A stretch of 64,000 nt of DNA from Gliomastix tumulicola (lineage: Eukaryota; Ascomycota; Sordariomycetes; Hypocreales; Bionectriaceae), in the NCBI GenBank assembly GCA_001599755.1, contig BCHX01000002.1:2728001-2792000 (forward strand), written 5' to 3'. The notes below the pieces were generated by a model. The model saw only the letters and a program-made list of their open reading frames with translations, did not search any database and was not told the DNA's origin. Each line of letters opens with the position of its first letter. The stretch's first letter is position 1. Of this stretch, positions 1 through 12,619 are shown in pieces. The translations under genes and the position numbers were made by a program.

Positions 1-2366
1 CCGTGCCCCAAAAGGCTGGTATTGAGCAGGAGGCTGGGGAGTGATGGACTGCACTGACCGCACCGTTGGGAGAACAAGCCCGGAAGAAGCCCGAGAATGC
101 ACCTGCGATAAGAACGGTCGATTATATTTCGAGAAATGAACGGGAGATCGAGCGGCGGCGGCGGCGCATGGGTGGGATGCGTCGGGTCAAGGAAGCCGTC
201 GTGTGTCGTGATGGGCTAGCCAGGCGAATGGCGTGACGGGGGGATCAGGTTCAGGTGGTTGGTAGTTCGACGGTTGGAGAAAGTGCAAATGGCAATGAGA
301 TGGCGGGCGGGAGCGCAGAGACGCGCGATATTGATGCTCGCGGCACGGAACGGCCTCTCGCAGACGTCGCAATGCTGGACGCGATGGCGGGCGTCGACGA
401 TGCAACACTGGGCGGCCGAATCGAACAGACTGCGCGCGCTTTTGCCTGGGACCGCTGTGACGCTAGTCCAATCTGCACCACCTCTTTTTGGGAGAGATGC
501 AGAGGGTGGCAAGGGGGGCGACGAGACAGGTCTCACGACGGACGAGGCAGCGTCGGGGGCAAGGCGGGAGAGGGAAAACCCGAAAAAAAAAAGAAACGTC
601 CCGATCGTTCGTTCAAGTCGTGGTCGAATCGCCCATCCGTGACCGTGGGCGTCGTTTGTCGCGATTGGGGGGTGGGCGGCGGATGGGAAAATACCAGCCC
701 TGCCTGCCTGATCTACCGGCTTTGGGGGTGGGAACAGGGAGACAGGTCGAGATAGCAGTGAGGGATCGGCCAGTGTCTGTCGTTCTGGGTGGACTCGACT
801 ATACCTACAAACAGCGCGCACAGTGAGATAGAGTGCCTGCTAGCAGAGAACTCACCAATGGCGCGGGTTTTCTTGGCGGGGACTGACAGCATGTCTGAGA
901 CCCCTGCGTTTAGGAGCCAAAAGCGCTGATATAACGATAAGGAAGCCCGTTTAGTGCGATTAGACCGTAGGAGTTTACACCTTGTAAAGGGGCGCTTGCA
1001 TCTCGTGCATGAAGGTGTACAAAAAGGACTGGACAGCGTTGGTGGGAATTGACCCGTGCCGGTGTCCATTTCTCGAGTCGCCCAAAAATTGGTGGCTGGG
1101 CGTCGTCACTGAATCGCTTTATCCATGATATGCAACTCTCAGACCCACTCACCCTTTCAGCAAGCGAAATTTTTCGCTCCTAATCTTAGGTGTCAGCCTC
1201 ATGATCACCAACAGCGAGAGTGTTTGCTGGCACGTTTATGCACCTCTTCCCGTCCAAGCACTCCAGCCCGAAAAGCATTTCTCCATACGACCGCGCTCCT
1301 CGTCCACAATTGATGGTCGATCCTCCATTGGATCTGCTTTTTGGGCATCGTTCAAAGGAGGCACTGACTGGCTCTTCCCGCCGCTAATGTGCCCAGGGGG
1401 TGGATCACTAATCTCAAATTCACGTGATGAAAATACAGTGCGATAATTCAGCAAATTTTCGCACGCACTGTTTCTCCATATCTTCAGCTTTCGGATTTTG
1501 GAAAACTCTCTTGTCTTTCCCAGCGAGAAAAAAAGTTATCCGACCTCTCCAAATTCCTTCGGTGTCGACGGTATTGCCTTGCGGCGAGTCGGTTCTGGAA
1601 CGTGTCTTTACGACATGATTGCTACCAAACATATCCTGCCCCCAAAAACTGGGAGCTGTGCCGCTTCGGTGATCTGACTAAATTTACAGGTGCTGGAAAC
1701 GCCTGGTGGTTCTATCAATAGGTTCGTGTCTCCCTCCCTCGTTTGTCCCTCATGCAGCCACCCTCCCCGGGCATCCTCCCCAATCAATCAACATGATGAA
1801 ATCGATTTCAACTTGTCTTCTTTTCCCGTCAGAATCGACCATGAAGAAATATCCGGGTCTCACAGAGACCTGTTACTTGCCAGTATCACTTTCTGATTCA
1901 TATTGTCTCCCTATGGAGGGGAAGGCTTGTCTGCATGAGGAGGCGTTGAATATTGCTTTGGAGCCTACCTGCTAACCTGCCCAAGATCTCTAGGACTTGA
2001 TAAATGAACTCCCTTCGACATCGCCTTGACAGTCTTCGACGGGCTAGACCCGGACCGTGACCATCCTGGCTCTCAGCCGTAATGATACCGCTATCGACCC
2101 TCACGTTACAAGAGTAACAGCGAATGTACTATATGCAACTTTGCATACTAGCTGGTGGGCGTATGTTAAGTAGACGAGATGTCTAGGAGCTATCACCGGT
2201 GTTCAGGCACATGGCTGTTATCTCGATGTAATATATCATAGCTAAAGATCATCAAACATGCTCTCTTTCATTCTTAAATGGTGGTTTTGGTACATTCCAG
2301 CTGTGATTCAGACAAATGGGCCAGTGTTACGCATTCGAAGATGCTCTGACGCGAGTTTGATTCGGC
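1..2366. other. Intergenic region, no supported gene
   Basis: Open frames here are short, overlap on both strands and resemble no family I recognise, so I annotate no gene. The stretch next to 2367 is likely the 3' untranslated region of the HbrB-like gene on the minus strand. An A-rich run lies near 584-598. The left edge may hold the promoter of a gene outside the window. Confidence 0.5.
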
Positions 2367-4377
2367 TTAGGCGACTCGAACCTCGTCCCTATTGCCCTCC
2401 CGCCGCACTCGCCCACCAACTATTCCCATCCTGTTCCTACCCGTACGCCCCCTCCCAAGCCAGTTCAGCTTCAGCATCTTGCAAAGCTCCATCATCTTCC
2501 CGTTGCCATCATCATCCCTGTCCCCGAGGGCGCCGAGACTGGACAGCACGCTCATGCACTGCAGCATTCGCCCGACCATGTCCGTGACCTGCTTCGAGTC
2601 CTCAACGTTCTGCTCCCGGACGCTGCCGAGCATCTGCAGGCTCGACGACGGCGTAAAGGGACGCATCACACCGTCAGACCCGTGGCTACCGAAGCTGACG
2701 TTGCTGATGGCCCGGCTCCGACCGCCAGCAGACCCGCCGGAGCCCTCGCCAAGCAGGGTCGTGCTTGTCGAGTTGTACGAGGCTACTGACGGGTCGAGGG
2801 ACATGGCTGTGCCAGGACGGGCCATCGAGAAGAAGTCTGGCGGAGAAGTCGACATGTGCGGCTCGGCTGGTGGAGAAGCGAGTGCAGCGGTTGTGAGCGA
2901 CCCAGGGAGGAACTCGAGCGACAGGCGAGAGAAGATGGTCTTGAGAGTGTCGTAGCGGGGGAGGATGACGATATCTCGATAGGCTGTGAGGACAAGACGG
3001 CGAACATCAAGAACAGTAGATGCAGGTGTGAGTCGCGCCATCCCGTCGGAAGTTGATGGACCTGACATAACGCCTCCCCAGAAGTCCCGAGCCTGCTCTG
3101 GCGTCATAATGGTACCACAGCCGGAAACCTCCAGATCCAAAGGCAGGAAGACAGACTGGATGTAGGGCAGGATAGACGTGAACGTGAACAACCACAACTC
3201 CACGAGTGCTGGGATGAAACGATCCTCTGGCGTCTTACGCAGGGTTCGGTCCAGCGACATGAAGCCCATGTTCAGCAGATCCCGCAGGTCTTCCAGCATA
3301 CTGTTGGGTGACCGCCTGTGAATGCAGTATTTGATGTGCATCTGCACAACCCGGTTGAAGTCCTCAACGGGCAAACGTAAATCCTCGCCCTCGAATATCA
3401 CGAGAAGCTTTGCCTTGAGATACGGCCAAGCGTCGTCCAAGGACATGTGGTTGTGCAGCCCGAGCTTCGCGGGATCGACAGCATCATACATGGTCGACTG
3501 CTGGGAGAGACTGGGAAGGCTACTTGCGCCAGGCCATTCCGAATGGTGACTAGCCGACTCCTCGCTAATACCCAGGCGACTTTCAGAGCGCTCAGCCAGT
3601 TTCTTGTCCTTCTTAGCCTTCGCGAAGGTGCTGGAGCTGGGGCCTGGGCTAGCAGGAATGTTGAAGCTGTAAAGACTGCTGGGCGCATTTGGATCGGTCG
3701 GCAGGGAGTTACTTGCAGCCGATGACAAGGGTAAATTGAATTCGTCCTTGAGCTTGTGCTTCTGGCGAGAAAGGAAGTTGTGCCTCTTTTCCTTCTCCTT
3801 GCCCTTCTCCTCTGTCATTGCCGAGTCCGTCGGCCTGATAGTTGCTGCGGACGAGTTGCTGTGATTGTAGATAGACTGATTGCTAGGCTCGACCAGACTC
3901 GTTGTACTGAAGTTGCCACGTTGAAGGGCGGACAGCGCGGAGCCGATCTTGCCGGGGCTGGGTAGTGGTTTCTCCTTCGAGTCTGTCTTGATGCTGATCT
4001 TGCTCGGGCGTGAGAATAGCTTGGCTTTGGCCTTTTCAGACTTGCTCAGCTTCTCTGGCGGCATTGGCGGTGGAGGAGGCAGAGGAAGCTGCTGCTGCTG
4101 CTGCTGTATCGACGCCGACGACTGGCTAGGGGAGCTGTGACCCGATCGTGGAAACACGACATTCGCTGCTGCCGTCGCGGCAGATGAATGATTCCCATGA
4201 CCCAATCTGTCCGTCTGTATTCCACCATGGAACCCAAGTCCAGTGGGTTCTCTGGGTGCGCTCGCTTCCGTCAGGCTCAGCATCGGTGGACTGACTGGCC
4301 CTTTGCCGCCGCTCCCTCGCCTCGGTCCATCGTTCGGATCGCCTGGGGCGGGAACCGTCTGTGATCTCTGACGCGAG

Positions 4378-4409
<32 letters not shown>

Positions 4410-5021
4410 TTGTTGCTGCTGTTGTTGCTGGCTGTTCTGATGCGACATCACCGCCGCCTGGGCAGCGATCTGACTCGCGGAGAGAGTCGCCGTCGAGTTG
4501 GACGCATGGCTCATGCCCACCTGCGAGAGGTTCGACGTAGTCATCGACGGCAGCGTCGGCTCGAACAGTCCCGGCGTGGCCGAGTGTTTCCTCGCATGGT
4601 GTCTCATGAGGGGCGACGAGGAGCCGGTATGCGTGGGTGTCCGGCCGCCACCACCACCAACACCACCACCACCGGCCGGGCGGGAGAAGTTCTGGTGCAG
4701 GCTGGAGCTGCTGGCGTTGGACTGCGCCGTCGCAAAGTGGGAGTATATCGGGGTCGCGGGGGAGCCAGCCTGCTGGCGCGTCTTGTGAATGGTGATGGAC
4801 GGCGTCTCGGGGGCGTCGTCGCTGTCGTCTGGGTCGGGTCGGTGGGCGACGGGGCGTATCGGCGGGAGAGAGTGGATGGCGGCGCTGCTCTTGCTCGAGG
4901 CGGCGGCGGCGGCAGCTGCTGAGTTTGAGGCGCTGGTGCCCCCCGGGAGAGGGGAGAAGCTCCCGGGAGCTCGAGGCTGGTGTCGTGACATGCTGACCTC
5001 GGTACCTGAAGCTTGAATCAA
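2367..5021 (-). CDS. hbrB: HbrB-like TORC2 subunit (Bit61/PRR5 family)
   Basis: Single-exon protein of up to 884 residues. The conserved HbrB-like domain lies at about residues 525-710 and includes DDAWPYLKAKLLVIFEGE, RSPNSMLEDLRDLL and the segment from LVELWLFTF to the FWGG motif. Members of this family (yeast Bit61/Bit2, animal PRR5/Protor, Aspergillus HbrB) are TOR complex 2 components acting in polarity, cell wall and lipid signalling. The N-terminal 500 residues are low complexity: a polyglutamine tract at about residues 196-214, a second short Q run near 305, and many Ser/Pro stretches. The start is uncertain: ATG at 5021, or 4991 ten codons downstream with the sequence MSRHQPR. The basic tail after residue 850 is unusual and could hide a 3' intron. 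The gene diverges from GON7 across a 433-bp shared promoter region. Confidence 0.85.
4377..4433. repeat. CTG/CAG trinucleotide repeat encoding polyglutamine
   Basis: About nineteen CTG/TTG units on the plus strand, read as CAG/CAA Gln codons in the HbrB-like gene on the minus strand. The mixture of CTG and TTG shows an interrupted repeat. Such tracts vary in length between strains. Confidence 0.9.
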
Positions 5022-5454
5022 GGGCGGGATAACCTAGGCCGTATATACGTAAGGGTTACCTCATGGTCGTGCGGTCTGCGAATCTGTCGCCTCGTCACAC
5101 AAAGAGGGCGCTCGACGTCGGCAAGTGTTCTGCGAGGCTGTGAGAGGGATGGGAAAGTGGTAGAATTGGATGCAAGGGATATGACAACGGTAGGATTGAG
5201 GCAGCAGGACCCTGGGAGTCGCCGATCCTGGGGAGGTTAGTGCGGGACCTGCGACGAGTGTGCCCCATTGCACAGTGAGAAGTACCCGCTTAGTCTTGCT
5301 TGACCCCGCTAACGAGGCGACAGAAGGCGCTGTCCTCCCACCAAGAAACATCAATCGGTGCCCTCGACTTCGTCGCAAGCTCTTTGAACTCCCTTCGCCT
5401 CAGACCTGCCCGCTCTCTCAAAGGTCCTTATAAGATCTAATCGCCTAGACCATA
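5022..5454. promoter_or_regulatory. Shared divergent promoter region, hbrB-like / GON7
   Basis: Gene-free 433 bp between two divergently transcribed genes. It must carry both 5' untranslated regions and both promoters. I recognise no specific operator in it. Confidence 0.5.
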
Positions 5455-5757
5455 ATGGCTCAACCAAAAGACAAGACAGTGTCCGCAACTTATCAGTCAA
5501 CAACCAACGAGACCTTCACCATCACCGAAAACATCCCTGCCCCGCCATCAGCTTCCACCACGGACAGAACCTCACATCTCGCCGCCCTCCGGCAAGCCTT
5601 GTCATCGACACAAGATCAGATCAACAAGGAGCTCACGGAGCGCATGGAGCAAGACAAGGCCCGGGACAGCTCGAAAGCAGGAAACGGCAACAACAAGGCA
5701 GTCGACGACGTCAAGGAAGAAGAAAACTACGGCGAGGAGGTCCAGGAGGAGGACTGA
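5455..5757 (+). CDS. GON7: EKC/KEOPS complex subunit Gon7
   Basis: Small acidic protein of 100 residues in one exon. Fungal Gon7 proteins are about this length and share a short N-terminal module with a polar strand (TVSATYQS, then ETFTI) followed by a helix starting SHLAALRQALSSTQDQINKELTERM; the acidic, disordered C-terminus (here ending EEVQEED) is also typical. Gon7 is the fungal accessory subunit of the KEOPS complex, which makes the N6-threonylcarbamoyl modification of A37 in ANN-decoding tRNAs and also affects telomeres and transcription. The ATG at 5455 is the first in frame and sits after a short leader. The gene converges on VPS39, whose stop is about 220 bp downstream. Confidence 0.8.
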   Translation: MAQPKDKTVSATYQSTTNETFTITENIPAPPSASTTDRTSHLAALRQALSSTQDQINKELTERMEQDKARDSSKAGNGNNKAVDDVKEEENYGEEVQEED

Positions 5758-5980
5758 GTCGTCTCTGCAGAAGCCACTATATTCTTCGCCCTATCTGTAC
5801 CTGCCTACCATTCTTCAACTCCAATAAGCGACGAACCTATATACAGGGTATTCCTCGAAACATGAACGCAACTCGACCCTACACACCCCCTCGAGCCCCG
5901 GGTGGCCAACAAATACTCAGCAATTTTGGGCGCGCTGAAGAAAAGACATATGTATAGAAAAAACATAAGCACGACACGCT

Positions 5981-8900
5981 CTAGAACCCGCGACCCCAGG
6001 ACGGTGCTTGCGCACGTTCCAGCTTCTGGCCAGTCGCCTTATTCAGACAGCCATAATGCACAACGGTGTTGTCAGGCAGCACCGCGACGACTGTCCCGCC
6101 AATCCTCGGGCCTCCTCCCAGTTTCTTGTGGCAGACCACGCAGTGTCGCTCATCGGTGATGGTCACATGTCTGTTGCGACCTCCCTGGCCTCCAGGAATA
6201 TCGTCTCCTAGGTGAAGCCGCGCAGCAACAGAAGTTCTCTCCGCTTCCCTGAGTCCGGCAAGAATTCGCGTCTCGTTGACGAGGCTAGTAGCTGCTCGCG
6301 CACGTCCGCGGAAGTAAGAATCTAGTTCATGCATGGGGAGGTCATCCGGCATCAACGAAAGCGTTGAGAGTGCAGGAAGTCGTGAGCCGTGCTTTGAAAG
6401 CAGATCGAGTGCAGGCCGGAGCGCAGGTTTCTGAGGCGGGGCAGGCTGGAGGTAGAGCGATAGGAGTGTATGGTAAATCGAGGTCGGGGCGTCCCGATCA
6501 CCCTTCGAAACTTCGCCTTCCATATGTGTCAGTTGTGAATCTTGGGTCGCGTATACCCGGTTGCAGTATCTGTGCAAGTATTAGCTGATTTGCCTCCGTG
6601 CACGTTAGAGCCATTTCACTTACTCTTCAGCTTTGGCATAATCCCTCATCTTGGTCACGTAGATCTCCAAGGCTTGTTTGTGCTGGCCCATGTTGCTCAA
6701 CACAATGGCCTGAGGTTCGTAGAATACGTCGTCTGCAAAATCAGTTAGCTTAGCTGTCTAGGCTTCAACTTGGCCTCGGGGTTAATCGCACCATCTTTGG
6801 GTATCAGGCTGAAGGCTTTGGTCAAGCTGTATACTTGCTGAGAGTCTCGCAGAAACTTGACGAACTGATCCATCTGAAGATCCCAATCGTGGCCTCTCTT
6901 CATCTGCGTCAGATTTCGCACGTAAAGTTCTACCAGTCGATTGTGGAAGTCGGGGTTCACATCTTCCAGCTCATTAATGATGTGATGCAGATACTGAGCC
7001 TCCAATTTCGAATCCTGACCACGAAGGAAAGACAGAACTCTCGCTCGAGGGAGGACCTGTGAATATTCGGTATCGCCAACAAAGATCTCCATAGCGTAGC
7101 TCGGATTCGCCTGGAGTGTCCACTGGGCGTGTTCGAGAATGAGATCCATCTCGGAGGGAGGCAGCCCTTGAAGATAAAGGATAGCACGATCTGAGCCATG
7201 AAGCGTCGGAGCCGCCGGGTCTGGCGTGGCGGCTGTGCCAAATCTCCTCAAGAGCTCTAAAGCCTCCTTGTGCAGCTTTTTGCCCCAGAAGAAGTCAACA
7301 AGGTCCGTGTAGCGGTTGGACTTCAGCAGCTGCTCGTTGACAACATCCGGGTCACAGAAGTTGGGCAGGCGGAACAACGAAACTGCCAGGCCTGGGAGTG
7401 CGAACATGTAGGAACGAAACAGCGTTGTGTCGATCACCTTGAAGGTCTCTCGCAGCTCCTCCTCAAGCTTCTTCTCCGCTTCATTCGGTGTGATCCTTAG
7501 CACCTGTTCCGTGGATAGCTCCGCAGCGTCCTTGCGGCTATGGTTCTCTTTTGCGCGCGGCTTCAGCTCTCCCGTTGCTGGGTCGATAAGCCTCTGAAGT
7601 CGGGCACGAGTGCCCGCAAGGTAGGTGTTCAGTGCCCTGACAGCTTCTTTCAGGTCTTTGCCCTCGAGAGGACCATCTTCGGCCTTCACTGAGTCCTTGA
7701 TACTATCAGTATCCTCAGCATCGGTCGCGTCATGCTTCGAAGAGGTGATAGACGCGGCGTCGTGGTGCCCCTTTTTGTGACCCATCAAATACTTGGCGAA
7801 GCCACCAGGAGCATGGGGAGATGAAACATGGGCAGCAGTCTCTGGACTACCAGCCGTCGCCCCGTCCTGCTTGTGCTCTGCGACCTCTGCTGTCTCCTTG
7901 GATTCAATCTCCTCGCTATGCTCCCATCCCGATAGCTCTCCTGAGATCTCGGGAGGGAAAAGCTTCAAGACTCTCTCTGCCGGCGCATGCACGTCGTCTT
8001 CGTTGAACAGATCCATCGATTTTACAAATCGCTTCTGCTTAAAGAGCAACTCGGCCTTGAGCATCTTGACCTCACGAAGCGTCTCGGCCTTGTCGCGCAG
8101 GAGAGCGTCCTCGAGCAGCCCCAGGATGCTGATAGCCTCGTCGTACAAGCCATGACGGATGAGCTCCTCGATCTGAGAATCGTAGTTCGTAGCACCCATC
8201 TTCCATACACATCTATCACTGGAGATGTGGAAGCCTTTCCCAGCATGGGCTAAGCTGACCGTTGGCGGCGGAAAGTGAAGCTGAGCAGCGCCTGGCAGAG
8301 AGATTGTCTGGAGAAGCGATAGCGTATCCGGATTCCGGACTTCCAGCGACCCTTTAGACGGCGGCTGCAGAGCCAGGATATAGGGGTACGAGTACCCAAT
8401 GGAATCCGGGGCTGATTGCCACGGCACCTGCTTCCTTTCCAAGGCGTTTCCATGGTCGTCGATAAAGAGTGTGTTGATATCTTTAGCCAGTAGCATCTCT
8501 CCCTCGGCAAGCTTCGCAGCAAGCGGCTTCGGTGTGTATCCGCCCAGTCCCATGTAACCCATACCAGCACTGCTCACTGCCCCAAAGCGACTTCCCCCTC
8601 CATTCGCGCCAACGGAGCCGGGGCTCACGACGTCCTCGACACTGCTAGTCATGACATCGACCATAGTGTAGCCCCCATTCATGCCCACTACGAGTTTCGT
8701 CGCATTGGCCCATGTTATTGATCGGATCGTCTCGGATTGCACAATCTCCACGTTCTCTTCAACCAGTTCGCTCTCGTGCCACCGCCACAGCAGCAGTCGC
8801 TTCTTGACAGCCACTGCGAGTCGGCTAATGATTTCGGGGATCCCTGTGTCCGGGTCCTTGACGATATTCGACGTGACGGCAAAGCAGGACGCATTCTTGG

Positions 8901-9388
8901 TTCTATCGAGGGTGCGTATTAACTCGTAGGACTGCAGATCGTGTAGCGACACGTTGTAATTCGAGAGCGAGACGATCGTGTTGGCCTCCTTGATGATTGC
9001 GAGCTGCTCTACCGCGCGCGGCGAGAACTTCTCGACCTCCCGGAGCAGGTCGGTCGGCTTGTCCGGCGGTCTGGCAGCTGAGCTTTCGCCGTTTCCGTTG
9101 GTGGGGGAAGCTGCGGCGGAGGCATCGGGGTTCGGGGAGTGCGAGCGGCTGTCTGTCGGGTGAGTCTCGTTGACGCGGTAGACCCTCAGAGCTCCGTTGT
9201 TGAGACCGACTAGCACACGATCACCTATGACGCCCGAGGGCTCACCATGTCAGTATGCAGTCAATGCATGCGCGAGAGCGTACTAGGGGATCCCCGAAAA
9301 TCGTACCGTAGGCCAGAATAGTCTCAATCTTAGACTTGTCCCGCTGTCGCAGCTCGATGATGGGGTGAGCTGTAAAGGCGGAGAGCAT
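5981..9388 (-). CDS. VPS39: Vacuolar HOPS subunit Vps39/Vam6
   Basis: Four exons on the minus strand: 9388-9307, 9224-6792, 6732-6624 and 6569-5981, giving 1070 residues. The N-terminus (MLSAFTAHPIIEL, then VLVGLNNGALRVY) opens the citron-homology beta-propeller. The middle has clathrin-repeat-like helices (for example LPPSEMDLILEHAQWTL). The C-terminus, near residues 1010-1045, has a Zn-binding Vps39 domain with CVVC and a later HYGC. Vps39 is the HOPS tethering subunit that binds the Rab7/Ypt7 GTPase and drives late endosome, autophagosome and vacuole fusion. Its length matches the family. The intron at 6791-6733 has a GTGCGA donor, a GCTAAC branch site and joins KD to DDVFYEPQAI, a conserved segment. 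The intron at 6623-6570 joins AKAEE to YCNRV. An earlier in-frame Met upstream of 9388 exists, but the canonical fungal start is MLSAF. Confidence 0.92.
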
Positions 9389-9906
9389 GGCGCCGACCAG
9401 CTCTGAAGCTGCTGAAGCTATCTCGGACGGTGGCGCATTAGTTGTCGGCGTGCCAGCTGAAAGTTTACAGAGGCAACCCGTGAGCTCCGGCAAAACAGCC
9501 CAGAAGGATTGTGGTGGTGAGGGCTTTCGCTTCGTGTCGCCGCGGAAGTGATGTCGAGGCAGCTAGGCATCGATGCACGTACCGACGTCACGAGCGCTCA
9601 AAGTCCCACAGTCAGGTCTAGGGTAGGCGGCTACACGCGGTACAGTGCAGCCCAGTGCGAGCTCATACAAGATCCATGCCTTCAGCTGGACGGATTACAA
9701 CTTCGGTGCGCCTCCAAATCTCTTCATATATTTCGTGCAAGATCGAAAGAAATAGCTCATATGACAGTGCTCAAATCCAAATCTATGGCGCTTCAAAAGC
9801 ACCACCAGTACTCAAAACCAATATTGCTACAGTGATCTGAACAAGGGCCTAGTAGCCCAATATGTATGTCGACGTCCGGCGCGCTAAACGTTACCATCAA
9901 ACATGC
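9389..9906. other. Intergenic, VPS39 promoter and transporter 3' region
   Basis: About 520 bp between two minus-strand genes. It should hold the VPS39 promoter and 5' leader plus the 3' untranslated region of the SPX transporter gene. I see no other feature. Confidence 0.5.
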
Positions 9907-12619
9907 TTAATCTATACCTGCAACCTGCATGATGCCGTATCCAACAGTAACAACAACCAGAAGGGTGACCACACTGCTTGGGACACCTCTGCTGATGAAG
10001 TGCTTCACCTGCAAGTATCGCTGTCCAGTGGGGTCTTCCTTCATAATGGCGGCTACGTCCCATGTTAGCTGATTTGAATCAAAAGTCGAAACGTCCAATA
10101 AGAGGAACTTACTCATATTTGGGAAGCCGCTGGTAGGCAGACCCATGGCTGCACTGCACATCAACACGCCACCCATGACAAGGAGGTTCGGGTGAGGTTG
10201 GTCCATGTTGAAGCCCACGTCGAATACGAGAGGAAGGAATATCAGAGCCGCCACAGTATGGCTGATAAAGGTGGCAATGACGAGAATCAGCAGCGAGAAG
10301 ACGAACAGGACTCCGTAGAGGCTCATTCCCTTCACCTCTTTCGTTACCAACTCGGCGACAGTGTGCAGAAGACCAGAAGACCGAACCGCCTTGCCAAGAG
10401 ACAGACCACCAGCTGCCAGGATGATGATGGTCCACGGGAAGTTATTGAAATCTTCCTTTGTGAGAATGCCAATGCCGAAGAAAAGCACAATGGGGATGAT
10501 GGCGATGACTCCCATATCACCAAAGACACTCTCCAGCTCATGGCTTGCGCACCACAGAATGATGGTAGCAATGGTGACGAAGGACACAAACCACTGCACG
10601 CCGGTGAACTTCTCCTTGACAGGCCGGATGGGGGCAATCGTAGTGCCACGACCAGGGTGGAAAGTTGTCAAGAGGATGATCCAGATCAGAACAAGGGAGA
10701 TCACTCCCACTGGTATCACAATGAAGAACCACTGTATCCAGGTGGGGGAGGGCTGCATGATGCCCATGGCCACGACGTTCTGAGGAGATGCGATGGGTGA
10801 CAGCATACCGCCGATGTTGGAGGCAAGGGCAATTCCGATAATGACTGCCTTGGACATATTCGAGTCCGAGGGGAGCGTTCGTAGCATAGGCTCGATGATC
10901 GAATAGCAGAGGACTGGAGCGGCGACGTTGCTGATCAACATGGAGGCAAATGCAGCCACGAACATGTTGGCAATAAGCACGGTCCTGGGTTGCGTCCCAG
11001 CCTTGCTGAGGATGAGCGTCGCAAGCCGCTTGTCAATCTTGCATTTAGACAGTGCCGCTGCGAGAGTGAAACCACCGAGCAGCAGCATGATAACAGGCGT
11101 CCACATAGCTGAGAAGATGGCCGTGGTCGCTGCCTTGGAACCGAGCCTCTTGTGAGGCTTCCCAGGTTCCTCGTCACGGACCACGTTCAGGACGACTGAC
11201 AGGAAGGGTACCAGCAGAGAGGTAACAAATAGAGGAATAGTCTGTGGAAGAATTGTCAGCATTAGATAATTCTGAAATAGCAGCGAAATCACTGGCAACT
11301 CGACTTACCTCCGTGGCCCATAGTAAGGAGACGAAGACCAAGAGCGCCAAGCAGTTCTGTTGCTCCGGCATCTCCATGATGGGGATGAACAAGAGAAGGA
11401 AGAAAACGACGATGGACAAGAGAAGCGTCAGCATAGAGCCGTTGAACAGCCATAAGGGGAGACTAAAGCGGCCAATGGGAGTGTTAATCTTCTTAGACGC
11501 TACTCCCTGGCGCTCGTCACCCTGCAGTGGCGCAACAGTTTGCCCCTGGCCCAGAAGAGAACGGCCCAGACTTGCTGCTTCGGCTCTCCTCTCGATGCCG
11601 ATCAGGTCTCTCCAGACTGTGTTGCGTTCCCACACAACGTGCTCTCGGAGGTGTGACCGCAGATCCTTCTTTGCTAGCTCCAAATCTCCGGCGGTAACGA
11701 TATCAGCATATGCTGTTTCCATCTTGGCGATCTTCTCCTCCACGCCTTCCTTGGTATCGTCGTTGAAGGGATAGGCCGTATCGATGTGGGTTTTCATGAA
11801 GTCTGACTTGAGCTCCTTGTCCAGGATCTTATCGAATTTCTTCAGGACTTTCCGGAAGCCCGTCTTGTTGAGCTGCACATACGATTTGAGCTCGGAAAGC
11901 TGCACGTACAGGCTGATGATGCGTTTCTTCAGCATGATGCCCGACGAGTATAAGCCAGAGGAGAACATTATTGACTGGTCTCCGAAATCGTCCATGGTGG
12001 TGCTGTGTCTCCGGATCGATCGCCCAAACTCTGATGAAGCAGCAAGATCCCCCGTGGAGTGGGCGGGATTGGGCGCCGTCCTACGGCGGTTCAGGCTGTT
12101 CTTTCGAGGGCGGGTCAGGCCGGCCGTCTCGTCATCTTCGCTCGCACTGTCTTCGACATCATCGTCCGACAGGTTGCCGTTGGAACTCGACAGTCGCCGG
12201 TTGGGTCGATGGCTCTCGGATGGAATACGTTGCAGCGGTGCCACGTCGTCATCTTCTGGGGTGTGGTTGCCAATATCCCCCAGAAGTTGTGAAACCTCGT
12301 CAAACAGCTCCCCTTCCTTGGCGACGTAGAAGGAACATATTTTCTCGAGCTCGACGCCTAGAGCCTGGGAGAAGACGTCTTCGGGAGCTTCTGAGGAGAT
12401 GAGGGGTCGTGACTCGCCATCGCCGGCTCGTGCCTGGTGCACCGACTTCTCGAGCTGATAGATGCTGTGAATCGTGTGTTAGTTGGGCGCGGGTTGCGAG
12501 GCTGGGGGACAGCAAGCAGTGGGGGTTACAACTCACAGCTTCTTGAGGTTGCTGTAGGCAATGTAGTGGGTGCTCCAGTCCGGAACGGCGTTGAACTGGA
12601 TGCTGTGGGAGAACTTCAT
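9907..12619 (-). CDS. SPX-domain low-affinity phosphate transporter (Pho87/Pho90/Pho91 type)
   Basis: Four exons: 12619-12537, 12464-11309, 11241-10113 and 10052-9907, giving 837 residues. The N-terminus MKFSHSIQFNAVPDWSTHYI and SNLKKLIYQLEK is a classic SPX domain, which binds inositol pyrophosphates and sets transport to phosphate status. An acidic disordered insert follows (about residues 80-150), then the basic SPX helices with LKSYVQLNKTGFRKVLKKFDKI. The C-terminal half, from about residue 340, is a multi-helix anion:Na symporter domain (CitMHS/SLC13 type) with LLLGGFTLAAAL, NIGGMLSPIASPQN and the conserved GLPTSGFPNM near the end. Yeast Pho87 and Pho90 are plasma-membrane importers and Pho91 is a vacuolar exporter; I cannot tell which role applies. 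The intron at 10112-10053 (GTAAGT donor) removes a tract that would otherwise insert foreign residues after GFPNM. Confidence 0.9.

Noticed and set aside
216..821. 201-codon minus-strand open frame and overlapping plus-strand frames at the left edge
   Set aside because: Low-complexity Arg/Pro/Ser composition, several mutually overlapping frames and no recognisable domain. Typical of GC-rich non-coding DNA.
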